Below, piece after piece: positions 13,801 to 15,998 of a stretch of 15,998 bases of DNA (its first letter is position 1; each line of letters opens with the position of its first letter). Source of the stretch: JBJXFK01 sp046155505 (GTDB lineage: Bacteria; Planctomycetota; Phycisphaerae; UBA1845; Fen-1342). The notes below the pieces were generated by a model. It ran no database searches. It saw only the letters and a list, made by a program, of their open reading frames with translations, and was not told where the DNA came from. The stretch covers positions 1 through 15,998 of the forward strand of contig JBJXFK010000122.1 in the NCBI GenBank assembly GCA_046155505.1, in the 5' to 3' direction. The position numbers and the translations under genes were made by a program.

Positions 13801-15050
13801 ACGATGCTCTCGTCGTCGAGCGGGAAGTCGATCGTCTGCCACTGCGAGCTGTCCATGAAAATGTCAGTGCCGATCGGGCGCGGAACCGAGCCGGCGATCG
13901 CGCCGACGCTTTCCCATCCGCCCGGCGGGTTAAAGCCGCAATTGTCCGCGTCTTCGTCGATGACAAAGCTGAGCGAGTAGGGCGGCGGCGAAGCAACGAC
14001 CGTCACGGTCGTCGATAGCGGGCTGGTGATGCCGCCCACACGCTGATCCGCGTTGTACTCGTCGCCCGTTACGGCTGGTGCAATCGTGAAAACAAATGGG
14101 TCGGCGTTGGCCACAACCTGCGTCGCGATGATGGCGTTGTTGCGATAGAGCCGAATGCGATCGACGCCCGCTTGCAGGCCATCGACGACGATTTCGGTGT
14201 CGCCCGCGACGATCGGCGGAACAACCGTCGGCGGAACGACCGGGTCGGCGATCGGGGCTTCGAACTGAAGCTCGTCGATCGTGACATCGATCTGAATCGC
14301 CGGATCGGCCGGATCGTTGATGATCGCAATGTGTTCGAGTGTGCCGCGGTTGTTCGCCGCGCTCAGCACGCCGTCGCCGGTGACGCCGGCAAAGCCGCCG
14401 CCCTGCGGAACGCCGTCGAGCGAGATGATGCCGGTGGCGAGGTTCAATTCAACCTGCACCGGAACCGGCGACGGGTTGACGAACGCGACCGGGATCGGAC
14501 GGAACGAGCCGGGCGTGTATTCAACACGACCGCTCACGCCGACCCACTCGACCGTGCCGACATCGCCGCCGTTGGCGAGCTGCGGGACATTCGCGCCCGT
14601 CTCGCGCACGCCGATGGCGATGCCGATGCGTCCGGCGAAGAACTCGCTGACGTTGACGATCTTGAATCGCACCTTGCCGCCCAGGTGCAGCGACGGATTG
14701 GGCGTGAGGCTGCCGCCGAAAGTTGAGATGCGTGCCCACGCGTTAACGCTTGCCGGATCGGTCCACTTCAGCAGAAAGCGCATGCCGCCGGTGCCTTCGC
14801 TCGGGAAACCCGACGAGCGGAAGGAGGCGTTGTTGTTGAACTGGCCTGCGCTGTTGGGGACGATGAACTGGAAGGGCGGGGTGATCGAGGTGGAGAATTC
14901 GGGAACGCGGAACATCTCTTGCGAAGTGCCCGGATCGTCGAGCGGCGAGTCGTTGAATGCGACCACCGCGGACGGGAACTGGGCCCAGGCTGTGACCGCG
15001 CCCATGAGCGCCGTCAGAGCGAGAGCCGCCCTGCGTGTAAAGCGTGTCAT
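10857..15050 (-). CDS. Large secreted multidomain protein with C-terminal type I dockerin repeats
   Basis: The product is 1397 aa from ATG 15050, set by GGAGG about 9 nt upstream and a clear signal peptide (MTRFTRRAALALTALMGAVTAWAQ). A first module (about 130-263) has IGIAIGVRETG, GTVEWVG and GTLEHIAI. A related module recurs near the end (about 1120-1233) with LLAIGVRETG, GAIEWIG and GVLEHLAI, so the module is duplicated. Between them are short Ig-like beta repeats, a jelly-roll-like region (about 360-560) and a LamG/concanavalin-like domain (about 825-1025; SFESGD, GWHVFTVVHKG, DVYVDGKLAA, YDDFCIE). The C-terminus (1342-1397) carries two Ca-binding dockerin half-repeats, DVDGDGDVDLTDLAQLL and DFNGDNVVNLTDLATLL. 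Classic dockerins bind cohesins; in planctomycetes such tails occur on many surface proteins and the partner is usually unknown. No catalytic site is visible. A role in surface adhesion or glycan binding is an inference. Confidence 0.87.
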   Translation of the reverse strand: MTRFTRRAALALTALMGAVTAWAQFPSAVVAFNDSPLDDPGTSQEMFRVPEFSTSITPPFQFIVPNSAGQFNNNASFRSSGFPSEGTGGMRFLLKWTDPASVNAWARISTFGGSLTPNPSLHLGGKVRFKIVNVSEFFAGRIGIAIGVRETGANVPQLANGGDVGTVEWVGVSGRVEYTPGSFRPIPVAFVNPSPVPVQVELNLATGIISLDGVPQGGGFAGVTGDGVLSAANNRGTLEHIAIINDPADPAIQIDVTIDELQFEAPIADPVVPPTVVPPIVAGDTEIVVDGLQAGVDRIRLYRNNAIIATQVVANADPFVFTIAPAVTGDEYNADQRVGGITSPLSTTVTVVASPPPYSLSFVIDEDADNCGFNPPGGWESVGAIAGSVPRPIGTDIFMDSSQWQTIDFPLDDESIVIPWLGGNGALDQAAGGNWSIDSVWITSNNFPNTGPFELFIDAIEILDSGNNVIGVVNSFEAATNYLGNVRGQSTVQAGFTSLPDVRASFDGTQAQRVTVTFPTAGTEGLGLYYNIGLSCNTSPDFTDDGVTMRWRILAREQSTNTTALPVVGAPLAGNQTGVRITNDATATAVQLYVNGVAVGSPVVPSGTTTDFTGLTLVAGDSVSAKQTIAAVESDFAYPRAVAARPSPPSVLSPTPPGGTSVTVNNASNVQFATASLVSVTLTRANVVIDTASAAPAGASVNVTMNIALANGDVLRATQTVNGATSDPSAAVTVGFPAPVIYAAPSDASATVRVQGLFPTIDTVIIRQNGTTDHTLAVTPGVTFANVPVSGLVAGDTIVAIQRSAGVESAPSPVETVTTSVVTPILCDSFESGDAAYQAAWPLDVPAGGRPAYVTDRNSTAGGTASLFNAAANQRAAQNIPDQIPTAINPMVWNVNVYDAFGPGATGGNIFAQVNDQVTGFNFMHVGLSNLATPANANVYQFRCVGNGGPNWINLTLFDAPQRTIGWHVFTVVHKGTAGIDVYVDGKLAAKNITQTAITSGYDRARVGPGVANNITGNYDDFCIERGPVRFGSRPPSTPILTAPIEDGDTQVLVTNIESNVTLVQVIDGTNAVIGTFAGPIPPNGQVTMNLSRALVHLERIRARVTNANGSETGAALEVGAGNGDILLAIGVRETGDVGPLGTPGGGTGAIEWIGAASAVSGAPQGVAISPSNSWQTVEFDPATDPILSFSAGDNAITGTRGVLEHLAISVNAASADRSSGTYTMYVDNVVNVGAGAGGSDFTITNFDGFTVGTEALFQEPTFSGSTSGNLAPLPSSSITSDAEGNGGKSQELIWFWKDTDASRWIRLTTSSVAQVRAPIIDITRPIRMDVLLRSGAPALPGDVDGDGDVDLTDLAQLLASFGLSQGDAGYIAGADFNGDNVVNLTDLATLLANFGL

Positions 15051-15194
15051 CTTTTCTTTCCTCCGAAAAGTACGGCTAGCGTGCAGCGCTCCGTGGCCAC
15101 ACGGCATCGAAAAGCCAGCAATTTACATTCCGATCGACGTGTGACTCGGGACATTGCGCGAGTCAGCGCGCCGAAGCACTTCGCATCGATGAAA

Positions 15195-15235
15195 CGTGCC
15201 CCGCTCCGCCGCGATGGGCGGTAAAGCGGAGCACG
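15195..15235 (-). terminator. Hairpin downstream of the PEP-CTERM gene
   Basis: Three stacked stems form: CGTGC with GCACG, CCGCT with AGCGG, and CCGCC with GGCGG, with a C/A mismatch and a 3-nt bulge between them and a 6-nt loop. It lies 33 nt after the stop of the PEP-CTERM gene (minus strand), and only TTT follows it. It is a plausible terminator, though its T-tract is weak. Confidence 0.55.
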
Positions 15236-15267
15236 CTGCATATGTCAGACGATCCGCGACGAACCGC

Positions 15268-15998
15268 CTAGCGGCGACGACGAATCAGACCCAGCGCACC
15301 GAGGCCGAGAAGCGCGAGGCTGCTCGGTTCCGGGGTTACTTCGATCTTGACATCGTCGTAGTAAGCGTTCTGCGGTACGGCCGGATTCGAGGAAACACCC
15401 GAACCGAGCGCAAAGCAGTCGAGCGAGAAGATGCCGCCCGATGTATCGACGACCGAGCCGCCGAGCACACCGTCGACATAGTAGTTCACGGTGTTGGCAC
15501 CGACGAACTCCATCGTGAAGCGGTGCCAGCCGGCGCTGCGCGGGATGGTCAGGTTAAACCAGCCGCCCGTCGTCGCAACGCCCGAAAACGCCGCGCGACC
15601 CTGGAAGAATCCGGCTGTCGCCGGCGCGGCGTTGTTCAAGCCGATCGCGAACAAATCTTCGAGCGCGCCGACAAGGCAGGTGTCGGACGCGTACGAACGC
15701 ACTTCGCTGTACTGACGCGCGTTGCCGTTCGTGGCCGGGACGTCCATCCAGAACTCAGCGACGAGCGGGTTCGACGCCGTGCCGTTCTGGGCCGGGAATG
15801 TCCGCGTGCTGCGACGTCCAACATCGCCGCTGCTGAAGATCGACTGGCCGGGGCTGTGGAAGTTCGCGGTACTCAGTTGGAGCTGATTCGTGGTCGCGCT
15901 CGGCCAATTCGCGAGAAACGCCGCCTGATTCGCATAGCTGTCAAAATTGTCCTGCATAATGATCGTCGCGCTCGCGGTCGACGCCGCCACTGCGACCA
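15268..15998 (-). CDS. PEP-CTERM surface protein with LamG-like domain, 5' end outside window
   Basis: The frame is open to the right edge, so the start is missing; 242 complete codons are visible. The first visible residues VAVAASTASA followed by TIIMQDNFDSY look like the end of a signal peptide with an A-S-A cleavage site. The body is a LamG/concanavalin-like beta sandwich (SAGWHRFTMEFVG, NYYVDGVLGG, YYDDVKIEV). The C-terminus has the PEP-CTERM signal: TPEP, a short hydrophobic helix (LALLGLGALGLI) and RRRR. Such proteins are exported and their tails are cut by exosortase, usually in bacteria that make exopolysaccharide. No exosortase gene is in this window. The LamG-like part resembles residues about 825-1025 of the dockerin protein downstream, which is on the same strand 217 bp away. 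Confidence 0.9.
   Translation of the reverse strand, partial: VAVAASTASATIIMQDNFDSYANQAAFLANWPSATTNQLQLSTANFHSPGQSIFSSGDVGRRSTRTFPAQNGTASNPLVAEFWMDVPATNGNARQYSEVRSYASDTCLVGALEDLFAIGLNNAAPATAGFFQGRAAFSGVATTGGWFNLTIPRSAGWHRFTMEFVGANTVNYYVDGVLGGSVVDTSGGIFSLDCFALGSGVSSNPAVPQNAYYDDVKIEVTPEPSSLALLGLGALGLIRRRR

Noticed and set aside
15051..15107. 19-residue extension of the dockerin protein (MPCGHGALHAS...)
   Set aside because: It would place a polar stretch before the signal peptide and span the GGAGG ribosome-binding site.

Overview
The window looks like chromosomal DNA from a GC-rich planctomycete, most like the Phycisphaerae-type lineages. The reasons are a PEP-CTERM sorting signal, a C-terminal type I dockerin repeat pair on a very large secreted protein, a short CxxC zinc-ribbon fused to membrane segments, and a planctomycete-style protein with one membrane anchor and a pilin-like YP..L..LVPEYLP..P.DPF tail. 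No rRNA or other taxonomic marker is present, so this placement is an inference from gene style.

Layout. Positions 1-393 (minus) hold the N-terminal part of a secreted CHRD-domain protein that runs off the left edge. After a 450-bp spacer comes tRNA-Arg(CCG) (845-918, plus). It is followed 46 nt later by a 357-aa protein with a JAMM/MPN+-like metal-binding signature (965-2038, plus). A strong hairpin (2071-2110) separates it from a convergent 679-aa secreted protein (4181-2142, minus) with a PrcB-like domain and five tandem carboxypeptidase-regulatory-like beta-sandwich repeats. Positions 4182-4777 carry no gene but hold two repeat families: three palindromes sharing one 8-nt loop, and an 80-bp imperfect hairpin. 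A minus-strand cluster follows: a TolB-like beta-propeller lipoprotein (8340-7108), a second putative lipoprotein with an LpoB/TolB-N-like sequence (6847-6059), a 74-aa protein coupled to it by ATGA overlap (6062-5838), and a XerC/D tyrosine recombinase (5752-4778). On the plus strand at 8526-9941 is a membrane-anchored protein of unknown function. Its 3' end overlaps by 48 bp the 3' end of a zinc-ribbon membrane protein (10721-9894, minus). A clear intrinsic terminator (about 10745-10791) ends a 1397-aa secreted dockerin protein (15050-10857, minus). Upstream of that lies a PEP-CTERM protein (minus) truncated at the right edge.

How it fits together. Most of the coding capacity is for exported or envelope proteins: CHRD, PrcB/repeat, two lipoproteins, dockerin and PEP-CTERM. 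The two large right-hand proteins share a LamG-like style of domain. The lipoprotein pair resembles the two halves of TolB encoded as separate proteins, which is only a hypothesis. I found no defence system, CRISPR array, insertion sequence or biosynthetic cluster. The items most deserving a second look are the divergent JAMM-like protein, the covarying palindrome family (with a possible fourth relative near 7024-7051), and the split TolB-like pair with its coupled small ORF.
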